A program made the position numbers and the translations under genes. Below the pieces are notes generated by a model, which saw only the letters and a list, made by a program, of their open reading frames with translations, was not told the DNA's origin and made no database searches. Source: JBDKTK01 sp039680225 (GTDB lineage Bacteria > Desulfobacterota > Syntrophia > Syntrophales > UBA4778). Taken from it: DNA of 53,597 bases. Below, one piece after another: positions 31,414 through 39,950 of this stretch (its first letter is position 1; every line of letters begins with the position of its first letter). Location of the stretch: the NCBI GenBank assembly GCA_039680225.1, contig JBDKTK010000417.1:1-53597 (forward strand), given 5' to 3'.

Positions 31414-32079
31414 ATGAGAAAAGGACTGATCAAAGCGACAGACGGATACGAGAGGATCATTCACTGGATGCTCGCCCTCTCGTGCATTTTCCTGTTCATC
31501 ACGGGGCTGGGACTCATGTTCCGCTCCTTCAATTTCATCGGCGAAATAATGGGCGGCATGCATGCCCTCAAGTATTTCCATAATTTCACGGGGCTCATTT
31601 TTGGTGTTTCCGTTTTCCTGGCCATCCGCATGTGGTGGAAGGAAGCCGGGGTCCTCTCAATGCCGGAAGACCTCGAATGGATGATGTGCGCCGGCGGATA
31701 CCTGTGGCATGTGGATAAAGTGCCCGAGGTCGGTAAATATAATCCCGGCCAGAAGGCCTTTTTTCTGGCGGTAGCGGGATGCGGCGTCCTGATGCTGGTA
31801 ACGGGGCTGTTCATGTGGTTCCCGACAAGTTTCCCGACCTGGTTCGTGAGGCTTATGTATCCCCTTCATGCGCTCGGGTTTGTAACGCTCTTTGCGTTTT
31901 TCTTCGTTCACCTGTACCTGGGGACAATCGGTTCTCCCGGCTCCCTGCCGGCGATGATCACCGGCTGGGTTACCAGGGAATGGGCCAAGAAACAGCATGC
32001 CAAGTGGCTGCATGAGATGGAAGAATCCGGAAAGCTGGAAGTGTTCGGAGAGGAGAAGTCGTCCGGACAAGGCCATTAA
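31414..32079 (+). CDS. fdnI: Formate dehydrogenase cytochrome b556 subunit (FdnI-like)
   Basis: A 221-residue di-heme membrane subunit that passes electrons to the quinone pool. Four hydrophobic helices can be seen, with heme-ligand histidines in ERIIHWMLALSC, MHALKYFHNFTG and the later YPLHALGF / FVHLYLG segments. It ends the operon, followed by a strong terminator. The order alpha-beta-gamma equals fdnGHI. Confidence 0.94.
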   Translation: MRKGLIKATDGYERIIHWMLALSCIFLFITGLGLMFRSFNFIGEIMGGMHALKYFHNFTGLIFGVSVFLAIRMWWKEAGVLSMPEDLEWMMCAGGYLWHVDKVPEVGKYNPGQKAFFLAVAGCGVLMLVTGLFMWFPTSFPTWFVRLMYPLHALGFVTLFAFFFVHLYLGTIGSPGSLPAMITGWVTREWAKKQHAKWLHEMEESGKLEVFGEEKSSGQGH

Positions 32080-32101
32080 CAGATAATTAATAATATAATC
32101 A

Positions 32102-32138
32102 GAAGGCCTGCTTCGAAAGGAGCAGGCCTTTTTTTGTT
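32102..32138 (+). terminator. Intrinsic terminator of the formate dehydrogenase operon
   Basis: AAGGCCTGCT and AGCAGGCCTT form a 10-bp stem around TCGAAAGG, followed by a run of T. It lies 23 bases after fdnI. Confidence 0.92.
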
Positions 32139-32204
32139 TGTTAATCTTTGGCAAAACCCGGATTACCTGCTAATATCGACTGTAATTGCAAGGAGGAATA
32201 TCTA

Positions 32205-32648
32205 ATGAAAAAGATCCTTTGGGGGACATTATTGATGGTATTTTTGTGTTCCGGTGTTTTTGCTCAAGGGACTCCCTGTGCAAACATGTCCGCAGGACAG
32301 CAGATACCCGGGCAAGAAAGTCAGCAGGGCGCTGCAGGCGGCATGATGATGAAAGGTGACATGATGCAGATGTGTGCGCCCATGATGAAACAGATGATGG
32401 GGCAGGCAATCATGACGCGCGACATGATGCAGCTCATGAAAGAGGTTATCCAGGTTGAACAGAAAATAATCAAAGGGTTAAGCGCCAGGGAAAGTAAAGA
32501 GGTGCTGGCAGATCTCGATCAGAAGCTGCAAAGGCTCGACCGGATGATGGATGATATGAGGACGGGTATGATGCAGGGGCCGCCGCTCCCTGCTTCCCCA
32601 CAGGGGCCGGGCGCTCCGCAGCAGGCGCCTTCAGGTCATGTGCATTGA
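32205..32648 (+). CDS. Exported methionine-rich protein
   Basis: A 147-residue protein with a signal peptide (about 1-20, cleavage near VFA-QG). It is rich in methionine, with clusters MMMKGDMMQMC, MMKQMMGQ, RDMMQLM and DRMMDDMRTGMM, then a helical middle, a Pro/Gln tail and a terminal HVH. Met clusters of this kind often bind Cu(I) in the periplasm. The next gene is a cupredoxin, which supports copper handling, but this is inference. AAGGAGG precedes ATG 32205. Confidence 0.75.
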   Translation: MKKILWGTLLMVFLCSGVFAQGTPCANMSAGQQIPGQESQQGAAGGMMMKGDMMQMCAPMMKQMMGQAIMTRDMMQLMKEVIQVEQKIIKGLSARESKEVLADLDQKLQRLDRMMDDMRTGMMQGPPLPASPQGPGAPQQAPSGHVH

Positions 32649-32673
32649 TTTTATCCTGAAAAGGAGGTGCAGA

Positions 32674-33087
32674 ATGAAAAGGTTTTCGTGTCCTGCTTTC
32701 ATAATTTTGTTTTTGTTACTTCCTTTTACTTTCCTGCATGCGGCGGATAAGCAATTCGTCGTGAATATCGGGCCGGACGGCATTCAGAAATTCGAAATTG
32801 TAGGCGGGTCATATTTTTTCAAGCCGGACCACGTTGCAGTGAAGGCCCATATTCCCGTCGAGATCAGCATCCGCAAAGAGGGGGGGCTTATTCCCCATGA
32901 TTTCGTGCTTAATGCCCCCGAGGCCGGCATGGATTTCCGGGTGGATTTGTCATCGGAGCCGAGAATAATTCGCTTCACCCCGACCAAACCGGGAAAATAT
33001 GAATTCCGATGTGATAAAAAATCGCCCTTTTCTTCCGAGACCCATGCAGATAAAGGAATGAAGGGTATTTTGGAAGTCGTGCCTTAG
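32674..33087 (+). CDS. Exported cupredoxin-like protein
   Basis: A 137-residue protein with a signal peptide (1-23). The cupredoxin fold is suggested by YFFKPDHVAVKAHIPVEISI and the end FTPTKPGKYEFRCDKK...GMKGILEV. A full type-1 copper ligand set is in place: H75 (IPHDF), C113, H124 and M129. It may carry electrons or store copper in the periplasm. AAGGAGGT precedes the ATG at 32674, and it is probably cotranscribed with the Met-rich gene. Confidence 0.83.
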   Translation: MKRFSCPAFIILFLLLPFTFLHAADKQFVVNIGPDGIQKFEIVGGSYFFKPDHVAVKAHIPVEISIRKEGGLIPHDFVLNAPEAGMDFRVDLSSEPRIIRFTPTKPGKYEFRCDKKSPFSSETHADKGMKGILEVVP

Positions 33088-33096
33088 GATTCAGAA

Positions 33097-34269
33097 TTGA
33101 AGAAGGTCATCATTAAGAAAAGTTCTGCGGCGAAACTCGCTTCATATTTCCCCTGGGTGTACGACAATGAAATCCTGGAAGTGTCTTCGGATGGGTTGAA
33201 AGCGGGTGATATTGTTGAGATATTTACAAAGAAAGGCGCTTTCCTGGGGACGGGCTATTACAATCCGCAGAGCGTCATTTCCGTGCGGGTCCTTTCTTTT
33301 CAAAGAGAGGAAATCGACAGGCAATTCTTTGTTGAAAAAATCCGTAAAGCTTTCGAAGCGCGGAGGGACATCCTTAAAATTACCGATGCATTCCGGGTTG
33401 TCTATTCCGAAGCAGACGGCCTGCCCGGTCTTATTGCTGATTTCTATAATGGTTTCCTTGTTATTCAAATAAATACGGCCGGAATGGAACAAAGACGGGA
33501 GATGATAATAGATGCCTTCCGCCAAGTCATTGATTTAAAAGGGATATACGAGAAATCAGATTCCCGTTCGCGGGAAAAAGAGGGACTTGGGACGGAGGAG
33601 CAGCTGATCTCCGGCGAGGTCCCTGCCAGGGTAAATATCCGGGAAAACGGAATAAGCTTCCTGGTCGAGATCAAGGGAAGCCAGAAGACGGGCTTTTACC
33701 TCGACCAGCGGCGCAACCGCTGCATCACGGCCGCGCGGATCGGGAAAGATATGCAGGTATTTGATATTTTTTCCAATACGGGGGCCTTTGGAATATATGC
33801 CGCTAAACAAGGCGCCCGGGTCAAAGCGGTTGATGTCTCCCTGCCGGCGCTCGATATTGCCCTGGAAAATGCCCTGCTCAACGATGTGCAGATAGAAACC
33901 GTCAGATCCGATGCTTTTGATTTCCTTGATGATGCCGTTAACAGGGGATCAAGGGCCGATGCAGTCATCCTCGACCCTCCGCCTTTCAGCAGATCGCGGG
34001 GCGCCCGGCAGGGGGCAATCAGCGGACTCAAACACCTTGTCCTCCAGGGTCTGCGCGTCCTGAACGAAGGCGGCCTGCTCGCTGTTTTTTCCTGCTCCCA
34101 CCATGTCTCAGTAAACGATCTCATGGCACTGTCGCTGGAAGCGGCGCAGGACACCAGGTCCAGGCTGGAAGTAACAGACTTTCTGTTCCAGGACGTGGAC
34201 CATCCATATATTATCAATATCCCTCAATCTCTTTACCTCAAGGGTTTACTTTTCAGAAAACATCATTAG
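33097..34269 (+). CDS. Class I rRNA methyltransferase, RlmI-like (PUA + Rossmann)
   Basis: A 390-residue protein resembling 23S rRNA (cytosine-C5) methyltransferase RlmI. It has an N-terminal PUA domain (about 1-75, SYFPWVYDNEIL), an EEHI-like middle, then KTGFYLDQRRNRC, motif I DIFSNTGAFGIYAAKQGA and catalytic-loop motif ILDPPPFSRSRGA. The likely start is TTG at 33097 with AGGA upstream. It is 9 bases after the cupredoxin gene, so the two may share a transcript by chance. The exact rRNA position modified is not certain. Confidence 0.88.
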   Translation: MKKVIIKKSSAAKLASYFPWVYDNEILEVSSDGLKAGDIVEIFTKKGAFLGTGYYNPQSVISVRVLSFQREEIDRQFFVEKIRKAFEARRDILKITDAFRVVYSEADGLPGLIADFYNGFLVIQINTAGMEQRREMIIDAFRQVIDLKGIYEKSDSRSREKEGLGTEEQLISGEVPARVNIRENGISFLVEIKGSQKTGFYLDQRRNRCITAARIGKDMQVFDIFSNTGAFGIYAAKQGARVKAVDVSLPALDIALENALLNDVQIETVRSDAFDFLDDAVNRGSRADAVILDPPPFSRSRGARQGAISGLKHLVLQGLRVLNEGGLLAVFSCSHHVSVNDLMALSLEAAQDTRSRLEVTDFLFQDVDHPYIINIPQSLYLKGLLFRKHH

Positions 34270-34372
34270 ATTACAGGAAACCTCGGGAAAATTGCTGTTG
34301 TATTTTGCCCGAAATGGCGATATTCTCGCCGCGGAAAAAAAGAAATTAAGGATCTGGAGGGTCAAATAAGTT

Positions 34373-35827
34373 ATGGAAAAGAGTAGCAAAAAGACTTTTT
34401 TCAAGTTCTGGTTCGTCTTTTTTATCGGACTTCTAATTGTCTCTGCTGCCGGAATCCTTCACTTCTCGTTCGCTGCTAAATCTGCGTCTAAAGTTCCCCC
34501 GGTAACCACGGTCAGCGCCAAGGAAATTGTTTCAGTTCCAGCATTATCCTTTGCAGATCTCGTGGAGAAAATAAAGCCCGCCGTAGTTAACATCAGCACC
34601 ACAAAAGTAATAAAGACCGGAGGACGGGGACAGGGGTCTCCTTTTGGCGATGACTTTTTTGACCGGTTTTTCGGCGGGGATGACTTCATGAAGAGATTTT
34701 TTGGAGACACTCCCCGGGAATTCAAGCAGAGGAGCCTCGGGTCCGGTTTCATCATCACCAAGGACGGGTATATCTTTACAAACAACCATGTTGTTGAAAA
34801 GGCTGACAAAATCAAGGTGCGCCTTTCCAACGGAAAAGAATACGATGCCAAGGTAATAGGGAAGGATGCCAAAATTGACATTGCCCTGATAAAGATTAAC
34901 GCGTCCAATAACCTCCCGGTGGCCGACCTCGGCGATTCCGACAAGCTGAGGGTGGGCGACTGGGTCCTGGCGATCGGCAATCCTTTCGGCCTTGAGCAGA
35001 CCGTTACCCAGGGAATAGTGAGCGCCAAGGGCCGCGTGATCGGCTCCGGTCCGTATGACAATTTCATCCAGACGGATGCGTCGATCAACCCGGGCAACAG
35101 CGGGGGGCCTCTTTTCAACCTGGAGGGCAGGGTTATCGGAATAAATACTGCGATAGTCGCCCACGGGCAGGGGATCGGCTTTGCCATACCGGTCAACATG
35201 GCCAAAGACATCCTCAATGACCTGAAATCGAAAGGTAAAGTGACCCGGGGCTGGCTGGGCATTTCGGTCCAGGACATTACAGAAGATTTAGCCTCGAAAA
35301 TGGGGATAAAAGAAAGGGAGGGGGCCCTGGTTGCCGATGTGGTCGCCGGGGATCCCGCGGAAAAGGCGGGGCTTCGGACGGGCGATATCATTACTGATAT
35401 CGACGGCAAAAAAATTCACGACACTCACGAACTGCTCCGGATAGTTGCCGGGGTACCTGTGGGAAAATCCGTGACTATCAAAGCCATGCGCGACGGGAAA
35501 GTTCAGAATTTCAATGTTACAGTGGGCGAGCGAAAAGACCAGGAAGTCGCGGTTAAGGAGAAAGCGGGAGAGTATTTCGGGATGACTGTCCAGGATATTA
35601 CTCCTGAGCTGGCCGAACGCCTGGGTTTGAATAAGCGGTCCGGGGTCATCGTTACATCAGTTCAGGAAGGGAGCCCGGCCGATGACGCCGGCATAAAGCC
35701 GAAGGACGTCATACTGCAGGTGAACAAGGTCAATATCAAATCCATGAGGGATTTCCAGCGCGAAATTGGCAAAGGATCAAGGGACGGAGTGCTGCTGCTC
35801 GTGAAAAGCGGCGGGGTTTCCCATTAA
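34373..35827 (+). CDS. Periplasmic serine endoprotease DegP/HtrA family (Do)
   Basis: A 484-residue HtrA protease of the envelope stress response. An N-terminal membrane/signal helix (about 11-35) is followed by the trypsin-like domain with catalytic H139 (FTNNHVV), D169 (KIDIAL) and S243 (NPGNSGGP), then PDZ1 (about 275-365, RGWLGISVQDIT) and PDZ2 (about 390-475). The LA loop has a Phe/Asp/Gly-rich stretch (DDFFDRFFGGDDF), usual in DegP. It appears monocistronic, with a terminator after the stop. Confidence 0.95.
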   Translation: MEKSSKKTFFKFWFVFFIGLLIVSAAGILHFSFAAKSASKVPPVTTVSAKEIVSVPALSFADLVEKIKPAVVNISTTKVIKTGGRGQGSPFGDDFFDRFFGGDDFMKRFFGDTPREFKQRSLGSGFIITKDGYIFTNNHVVEKADKIKVRLSNGKEYDAKVIGKDAKIDIALIKINASNNLPVADLGDSDKLRVGDWVLAIGNPFGLEQTVTQGIVSAKGRVIGSGPYDNFIQTDASINPGNSGGPLFNLEGRVIGINTAIVAHGQGIGFAIPVNMAKDILNDLKSKGKVTRGWLGISVQDITEDLASKMGIKEREGALVADVVAGDPAEKAGLRTGDIITDIDGKKIHDTHELLRIVAGVPVGKSVTIKAMRDGKVQNFNVTVGERKDQEVAVKEKAGEYFGMTVQDITPELAERLGLNKRSGVIVTSVQEGSPADDAGIKPKDVILQVNKVNIKSMRDFQREIGKGSRDGVLLLVKSGGVSH

Positions 35828-35848
35828 GTCGTCATTCAGAAATAAATG

Positions 35849-35885
35849 AACCGGGGCGGGCCCAAACGGCCCGCCCTTTTTGTTT
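35849..35885 (+). terminator. Intrinsic terminator of the HtrA gene
   Basis: GGGCGGGCC / GGCCCGCCC forms a 9-bp GC stem around CAAAC, followed by TTTTTGTTT. The T run ends right at the start of the next gene. Confidence 0.92.
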
Positions 35886-36569
35886 ATGAATAAAACCGGG
35901 AAAGCAGAAAAGCGGGCAACTTCTCAAACAAGGCTGGTCCGGAATATTTACACCATCCTGAACCGGCATTATGGTGACTTGAAGTGGTGGCCCGGGGAAA
36001 CGCCTTTTGAAGTGATCGTGGGCGCCATTCTCACCCAGAACACGAGCTGGGACAATGTCTCAAAAGCCATAAAAAATCTCAAGGCGGCGGTCATGCTCTG
36101 CCCGGTGAAGCTGAATTCTGCCGGGCAGGCCGAAGTCGCCGGGCTGATCAGGCCGGCGGGCTACTATAATGTAAAAGCGGGGAGACTGAGGAATTTTCTC
36201 CTCTTTCTGTTCGGGGAGTTTGGAGGGGATATCGATTCCATGTTTTCCCTGGAAGCCGTGAAACTGCGGGAAAAGCTGCTGGGCATCAACGGCATCGGGG
36301 AAGAGACGGCTGACAGCATCCTGCTTTATGCGGGAGCGATGCCTGTTTTCGTTGTGGATGCATATACGAAGAGAATCATGTCAAGGCATGGGATCATTGA
36401 AGGCGACCCCGGTTATCCGGAGGTCCAGAAATTGATAACGGCCAATATACCCAAAGACGTAAAGCTTTATAACCAATACCATGCCCTTATAGTCCAGACA
36501 GGCAAGGATTTCTGCCGGAAAAAGCCACTGTGTGGACAGTGCCCGCTAAGGGGGCTCGGCCATGCATGA
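35886..36569 (+). CDS. Endonuclease III-like HhH-GPD DNA glycosylase
   Basis: A 227-residue base-excision-repair enzyme. The core is intact: TPFEVIVGAILTQNTSWDNV, helix-hairpin-helix LLGINGIGEETADSILLYAG (131-150) and catalytic D158 (FVVDAYTKR). Glutamate stands where endonuclease III has its lyase lysine in GVGRKTA, so a monofunctional glycosylase is likely. The C-terminal cluster has only C210, C216 and C219; the expected fourth cysteine is missing because the protein ends eight residues later, so a normal [4Fe-4S] cluster is doubtful. The ATG at 35886 lies in the T run of the preceding terminator. The stop overlaps the PHP gene. Confidence 0.88.
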   Translation: MNKTGKAEKRATSQTRLVRNIYTILNRHYGDLKWWPGETPFEVIVGAILTQNTSWDNVSKAIKNLKAAVMLCPVKLNSAGQAEVAGLIRPAGYYNVKAGRLRNFLLFLFGEFGGDIDSMFSLEAVKLREKLLGINGIGEETADSILLYAGAMPVFVVDAYTKRIMSRHGIIEGDPGYPEVQKLITANIPKDVKLYNQYHALIVQTGKDFCRKKPLCGQCPLRGLGHA

Positions 36570-37614
36570 ATACACCGGGGTCATCCATTTCCACTCGGAA
36601 TACTCAAATGACGGCAGGGCTCCCATCCCTGCAATAATCGAAGCGGCCCGGGAAAACAAAATCGACATACTGATGTTGACGGACCATGAAAACCTGGATG
36701 TGCGCTCCTCGGGACAGGAAGGCTGGCACGGCAACGTACTGCTGATTTCCGGGGAGGAGATCTGCCCCTCCCAGTTCAATCATTACCTGGCATTCGGCGC
36801 GCGCGAGCCCTTGAGCCGTTATTTTTCAGAACAGACCGGGCCGCAAACGGTTATAGACCGGGTCCGGGATGAGGGGGGGATCGGCATAATAGCCCATCCC
36901 GACCATGAGGGGACCGAATTGTTTCACGTGAAACAATATGCCTGGAAGCATTGGCCGGTTTCCGGGTTCACGGGCATGGGTATCTGGGATTTCATGACGG
37001 ACTGGCAGTCGTCCCTGAGCGGTTACGCAAAGGGCATGGCCAGCTACTTTTTCCCCGCATTTTTCCTGCGGGGGCCCCGGAAGGAAACGCTCGAGCGCTG
37101 GGACGAACTCAATCAGACTGCCAGGGTCGCGGGAGTAGGGGAACTGGACAATCATGACACCCCCTATAAATTCATGGGAAAGATCTGGAGCGTGTTTCCC
37201 TTCAGAAAGGCTTTCCGGTTCATAAGGAGCCATTTCATCCTGGAGAGTCCCCTGCAGCATGACAAAGACGCCGATATCGCGTCTGTTTACGAGGCTTTGA
37301 GGAATGGCAGGATCTTCGTCAGCCTCGATTATTTCGGGCAGGCCCGCGGATTCCTGTTCATTGTCCTCCAGGACGGCAGGGAGCTTCACCTCGGCGACGA
37401 TCAGGCCTTTACAGGTAATGCTCACGCCCGGGTCAGGACACCCGGCCCCGGCAGGATACGCCTGCTCAGGGACGGCAGCCCGGTCGCGGAGGTTACAGGA
37501 GAGTCCCTGGAACTGGAGCTGCGGGAAAAAGGCGTTTACAGGGTGGAAGTTTACAACAGGGCATACGGCTGCTACAGGCCCTGGATCTTTTCCAACACCA
37601 TTTATTTGCGGTGA
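36562..37614 (+). CDS. PHP-domain metal-dependent phosphoesterase
   Basis: A 350-residue protein with PHP metal motifs IHFHSEYSNDGR (residues about 8-19), MLTDHENLD, the ISGEEI motif, and later IIAHPDHEG and ELDNHD. These supply the histidines and aspartates of a trinuclear metal site. The C-terminal part (about 290-350) is beta-rich. PHP proteins of this size hydrolyse phosphodiesters or phosphates; the substrate is unknown. The start overlaps the glycosylase stop by 8 bases, so a nucleic acid substrate is a reasonable guess. Confidence 0.85.
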   Translation: MHEYTGVIHFHSEYSNDGRAPIPAIIEAARENKIDILMLTDHENLDVRSSGQEGWHGNVLLISGEEICPSQFNHYLAFGAREPLSRYFSEQTGPQTVIDRVRDEGGIGIIAHPDHEGTELFHVKQYAWKHWPVSGFTGMGIWDFMTDWQSSLSGYAKGMASYFFPAFFLRGPRKETLERWDELNQTARVAGVGELDNHDTPYKFMGKIWSVFPFRKAFRFIRSHFILESPLQHDKDADIASVYEALRNGRIFVSLDYFGQARGFLFIVLQDGRELHLGDDQAFTGNAHARVRTPGPGRIRLLRDGSPVAEVTGESLELELREKGVYRVEVYNRAYGCYRPWIFSNTIYLR

Positions 37615-37640
37615 TTTCAGTCCGCAGAGTCTTGGGGTGT

Positions 37641-38423
37641 TTATTTGATATCTATTTCGAAAAGGGCAGGCCAGTTCTTTCCGGTGACGAACAGGCGGCC
37701 TGTTTTTGTGTCGTAAGCTATTCCGTTGAGGGCATCCGCCTTCTCAGATTTTATCTTGGCCCGAAGGCGGCTCAGATCGATCCACTCTTTTACCTGTCCC
37801 GACTCAGGGGAAATGCATGCTATGTAATCGCTTCCCAGGACATTGGCGAAGATGCGCCCTTTAACGAATTCGAGCTCGTTTATAAGGAAAACCGGCTTCT
37901 TGCCGTCCCGGACCCTGATTTTCTTCAAAACCGCGTAATTTCCCGGGTCCATGAACATCAGGGTATCCGTGCCGTCGCTCATGATAAGGCGCCTGCCGTC
38001 CGTGGTGAGCCCCCAGCCCTCGGTGTCGTAGGAAAAGGAATCGAGCTGACGGAAGCTCCGCAGGTCGTAAACGAAACCCACGCCGGAACGCCACGTGAGC
38101 TGATAGATCCTGCGGCCCAGGATTGCTATGCCCTCGCCGAAATAACATCCCGGGAGGTCCTTCTTCTTCAAGACCCGCCCCGTTTTCAATTCCACTTTGC
38201 GCAACGAGGAGGAACCGTTTAGTCCCGTTCCCTCGTACAAATATCCCTCATGGTAAACAAGTCCCTGGGTGAAAGCTGCGGAATCATGGGGGAATTCATG
38301 GACGATGCTGCAGGAGCGGACCGGCGCAAAGAACGGCCCGGCGCTTAATCCGGCGGCCGGGCAGGCTGAACTTACGAAGGCCAGGAAAAATAAGAACAGA
38401 CCGATGCGGCGGGCTGGTTTCAT
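37641..38423 (-). CDS. Glutaminyl-peptide cyclotransferase (glutamine cyclotransferase, beta-propeller)
   Basis: A 260-residue exported protein: lipoprotein-like or Sec signal (about 1-24, FVSSAC-PAAG), then the bacterial/plant-type glutamine cyclotransferase propeller with FTQGLVYHEGYLYEGTGLNG, YFGEGIAI, TDGRRLIMSDGTD, FLINELEFVKGRIFANV and ALNGIAYDTKTGRLFVTGK. It forms N-terminal pyroglutamate on secreted peptides or proteins. The start overlaps the stop of the upstream flavoprotein (ATGA at 38420-38423). Confidence 0.9.
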   Translation of the reverse strand: MKPARRIGLFLFFLAFVSSACPAAGLSAGPFFAPVRSCSIVHEFPHDSAAFTQGLVYHEGYLYEGTGLNGSSSLRKVELKTGRVLKKKDLPGCYFGEGIAILGRRIYQLTWRSGVGFVYDLRSFRQLDSFSYDTEGWGLTTDGRRLIMSDGTDTLMFMDPGNYAVLKKIRVRDGKKPVFLINELEFVKGRIFANVLGSDYIACISPESGQVKEWIDLSRLRAKIKSEKADALNGIAYDTKTGRLFVTGKNWPALFEIDIK

Positions 38424-39769
38424 AAAGGATTGATCATCTCGCTTAATGTGGGGTGGGCGATGATCCACTTTTTGAACTCCGCTTTTCCCAGCCCGTTTGC
38501 GACGGCGAGCCCCAGCGGGGCTATCATTTCCGCCGCGTCGGCCCCGGCCAGGGTGGCTCCGACCAGCCGGTCTTCTCCGAAGAGGAGTTTGCCGAAGCCG
38601 TTGGCTTTCAGCTCGATCCTGGCATACGTGTTGGCGGCGTATTCAAAAGAGATCCGCTCCAGACCGGGATACAGCGATTTTGCCTCAGACTCGATAAGCC
38701 CGACCCGGGCTATGTTGGGCGCTGTATAACAGACATAAGGCAAGGCGATATCCTGGTACTTGACGGAACCATCTCCGAAGAGTCTGTGCGCCAGGGCTTT
38801 TCCCTGCCGGGCGGCCCTGTGGGCGAGGAGGGCCCCTCCGGTCACATCGCCCACAGCGTAAATTCCGGCAATATTGGTCATCATCGCCGCATCAACAGTG
38901 ATCGCTTTTTTGTTGTGCGCTATCCCGATCAAATCAAGCTCTTCCGTGTTCAATGCCGCTTTTCTGCCTGTACAGATCAGCGCATAAGCACTCGTAATTT
39001 CCATTGTTTCATCGGAACGAAAGATTTTCAGCCTGACTGAATCCCGACCGGGCGCGATATTTTCAACCCGGGAAGAGCAATAGATGTCCACGCCGGATTT
39101 CCTTAACTCTTTATCCAGAAAAGCGGAAGCCTCAGGCTCCTCGCACGGCAAAATCCGGTCCATGAATTCGATTATCGACACTTTGGCCCCGAGCTGCGAG
39201 AGAAAGGTTGCGAACTCCAGCCCAATCACGCCTCCGCCGATGATGGCAACCGAAGCGGGCAATTCCTGCAGGTCAAGGAATCCATCCGAATTCAGCATGC
39301 GCCCGGAAATTTCCCAGCCTGCCGGTATCTGGGGCTTCCCCCCCCAGGCGATCAGTATATTCCGGGCTTCTATCCTCTCAACCGATTTCTCCGATGTTAT
39401 TTCCACCTGTCCCGCGGATACGATGCGGGCCAATCCCTGTCTCATTTCCGCACCTGAATCTTCCAGGGATTTCCGGACCCCCAGCACGGCAGTCCTGACT
39501 ATTTGATTCTGGTGGCGTTTCATCGCGGAAAAATCGAAAGACCCGGTTGCGGAGATCCCCAGGCGCTTGAGCTTTCCGAGTTCAGCAAAGCTCCGGCTGC
39601 AGGCCAGCAGGGCCTTGGTCGGCACGCAGCCGCAGTTGGTGCAGGTCCCGCCCCAGCCATTCTTTTCGACTATTAATACGCGCGCCCCGAGCTGCGCGGA
39701 TGAAACGGCCGCAGCGTGGCCGCCCGGCCCCGAGCCGATTACTGCAAGATCGTACGCCTTCGCGCTCAC
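38420..39769 (-). CDS. lpdA: Dihydrolipoamide dehydrogenase-like flavoprotein
   Basis: A 449-residue FAD disulfide oxidoreductase: FAD motif GSGPGG (12-17), redox motif GGTCTNCGCVPTKALL with active pair C43 and C48 plus an extra C46, NAD motif IIGGGVIGLEF, GDVTGG, and the C-terminal HPTLSE with the catalytic His-Glu. It likely serves as E3/L-protein of the glycine cleavage system encoded 5 kb away, although the extra cysteine leaves another disulfide substrate open. GTG 39769 with GGGAG upstream is chosen; the frame is open to 39829. Confidence 0.87.
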   Translation of the reverse strand: MSAKAYDLAVIGSGPGGHAAAVSSAQLGARVLIVEKNGWGGTCTNCGCVPTKALLACSRSFAELGKLKRLGISATGSFDFSAMKRHQNQIVRTAVLGVRKSLEDSGAEMRQGLARIVSAGQVEITSEKSVERIEARNILIAWGGKPQIPAGWEISGRMLNSDGFLDLQELPASVAIIGGGVIGLEFATFLSQLGAKVSIIEFMDRILPCEEPEASAFLDKELRKSGVDIYCSSRVENIAPGRDSVRLKIFRSDETMEITSAYALICTGRKAALNTEELDLIGIAHNKKAITVDAAMMTNIAGIYAVGDVTGGALLAHRAARQGKALAHRLFGDGSVKYQDIALPYVCYTAPNIARVGLIESEAKSLYPGLERISFEYAANTYARIELKANGFGKLLFGEDRLVGATLAGADAAEMIAPLGLAVANGLGKAEFKKWIIAHPTLSEMINPL

Positions 39770-39892
39770 TTTATGCTCCCTTTGTGAAAAAGATAAGCCC
39801 CTCTGTTCACTGAATGAAGAGACATTCAACTAATATCATAGAGAGGCGGTGTTTTCTAATCCTTAACCTTTGTATTTGCGCGGTTTTTTTAC

Positions 39893-39919
39893 TTGACCGG
39901 CAACGGGTTTTCCTATTCT
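39893..39919 (+). promoter_or_regulatory. Candidate promoter for the aminotransferase-BKACE pair
   Basis: TTGACC (39893-39898) and TATTCT (39914-39919) are 15 bases apart, a shorter spacer than ideal. They lie 32 bases before the ATG. Confidence 0.38.
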
Positions 39920-39950
39920 AATTGGCTGCGTCCAGGCGCAAGGAGGACCA

